DNA of 64,000 nucleotides from Bacillota bacterium. Its GTDB lineage: Bacteria > Bacillota > Clostridia > Acetivibrionales > JANLFN01. Where the stretch lies: assembly GCA_023397675.1 (NCBI GenBank), contig JAEWTV010000139.1, positions 1 through 64,000 on the forward strand, in the 5' to 3' direction. The notes under the pieces are model-generated. The model saw only the letters and a program-made list of their open reading frames with translations. It had not been told where the DNA came from and ran no database searches. Both the position numbers and the translations under genes were made by a program. Each line of letters begins with the position of its first letter. Positions within the stretch are counted from its first letter, which is position 1. This document shows, one piece after another, positions 63,646 through 64,000 of the stretch.

Positions 63646-64000
63646 ATGGGAAAGAAAGTGGCAATTGTTACTGGCGCAAGCAGCGGGATAGGAAAAGCAG
63701 TTTGTGAAAACTTATTGAATAATGAATATAATGTATTAGCTAACGGGCGATCAATATATTCTGCATTTAAGGAAACAGAAAGTCTGGTTTTAAATAATGG
63801 CGATTTACTTCTTAGCGAAACATCACAGAACCTTCTTGATAAAGTTTTGAAATTATGGGGAAAATGCGACGTGCTTTTTGTTAATGCTGGAATTATTGAG
63901 TCTAATAACATTGAAAACATAGATATAGACAAAATGTGCGAAATGGTTCGCCTTAAGGTGGAAATGTCATTTCGGTTGATTTACACAGTTTTGAAGTATT
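63646..64000 (+). CDS. Short-chain dehydrogenase/reductase, N-terminal part, cut by the window edge
   Basis: The visible 118 residues start MGKKVAIVTGASSGIGKAVC: the Rossmann fold nucleotide motif TGxxxGIG lies at about 9-16, and DVLFVNAG corresponds to the NNAG motif. The catalytic Ser-Tyr-Lys would lie beyond the right edge. The ribosome site GGGGAG lies before ATG 63646. The substrate cannot be inferred. Confidence 0.85.
   Translation, partial: MGKKVAIVTGASSGIGKAVCENLLNNEYNVLANGRSIYSAFKETESLVLNNGDLLLSETSQNLLDKVLKLWGKCDVLFVNAGIIESNNIENIDIDKMCEMVRLKVEMSFRLIYTVLKY

Overview
The window looks like the chromosome of a low-GC, Gram-positive, endospore-forming anaerobe of the class Clostridia. 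Supporting features are spore-coat genes, a YunB sporulation gene, sigma-E/K-type promoter elements, strong GGAGG ribosome sites with occasional TTG/GTG starts, an [FeFe]-hydrogenase-like sensor, and several two-component and cyclic-nucleotide signalling proteins. A cluster III clostridium (Ruminiclostridium-like) is my best guess; that is inference, because no rRNA is present.

Layout. 0-0.7 kb: the end of an IS3-family element and two small CotF-like coat genes. 0.8-9.4 kb: a same-strand run holding a CHASE2 adenylate cyclase, a giant FecR-domain surface protein, an NHL/stalk-domain exported protein, a GAF-HD-GYP phosphodiesterase and a DUF3307 membrane protein. This is probably one signalling locus. 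9.4-20.6 kb: pyruvate kinase behind a terminator-like leader, an H-cluster/chemoreceptor fusion, a VanW protein, an MFS exporter, and a CHASE4 hybrid kinase that has lost its phosphoacceptor histidine, followed by separate HPt and receiver proteins. 20.6-23 kb: proBA behind two long inverted repeats. 23-34.4 kb: a cell-envelope neighbourhood. It contains alr, a FemAB transferase and an M1-like peptidase on the minus strand, PBP2 on the plus strand, a class A PBP on the minus strand, an XRE regulator and yunB, then an M23 peptidase and bactofilin. 34.5-39.5 kb: a chemoreceptor, RlmD, and a small ORF next to a radical SAM/SPASM protein. 40.5-45.5 kb: a Cache histidine kinase, a receiver/HD-GYP protein and a sugar-binding lipoprotein, apparently one sensing unit.

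From 45.5 kb rightward the window becomes accessory. Decayed fragments (a 2-TM protein tail, a frameshifted GNAT/YoaP gene, a DUF6508-like tail and an RlmD tail) lie among a duplicated-domain protein, a toroid-like protein and a CPBP protease. A series of small regulator-plus-target modules follows: MerR/GyrI with a UvrA-like ABC protein; AraC with a xylose-isomerase-like enzyme and a PfkB kinase; a DMP19-like protein with MarR; TetR with an ABC exporter; an EFR1-type flavodoxin/ferredoxin; and the start of a short-chain dehydrogenase cut by the right edge.

No rRNA, tRNA, CRISPR array or complete mobile element was recognised. The most notable items are the pseudo-histidine-kinase phosphorelay, the H-cluster/chemoreceptor fusion, the cyclase/FecR/HD-GYP locus, and the structured leaders of proBA and pyk.
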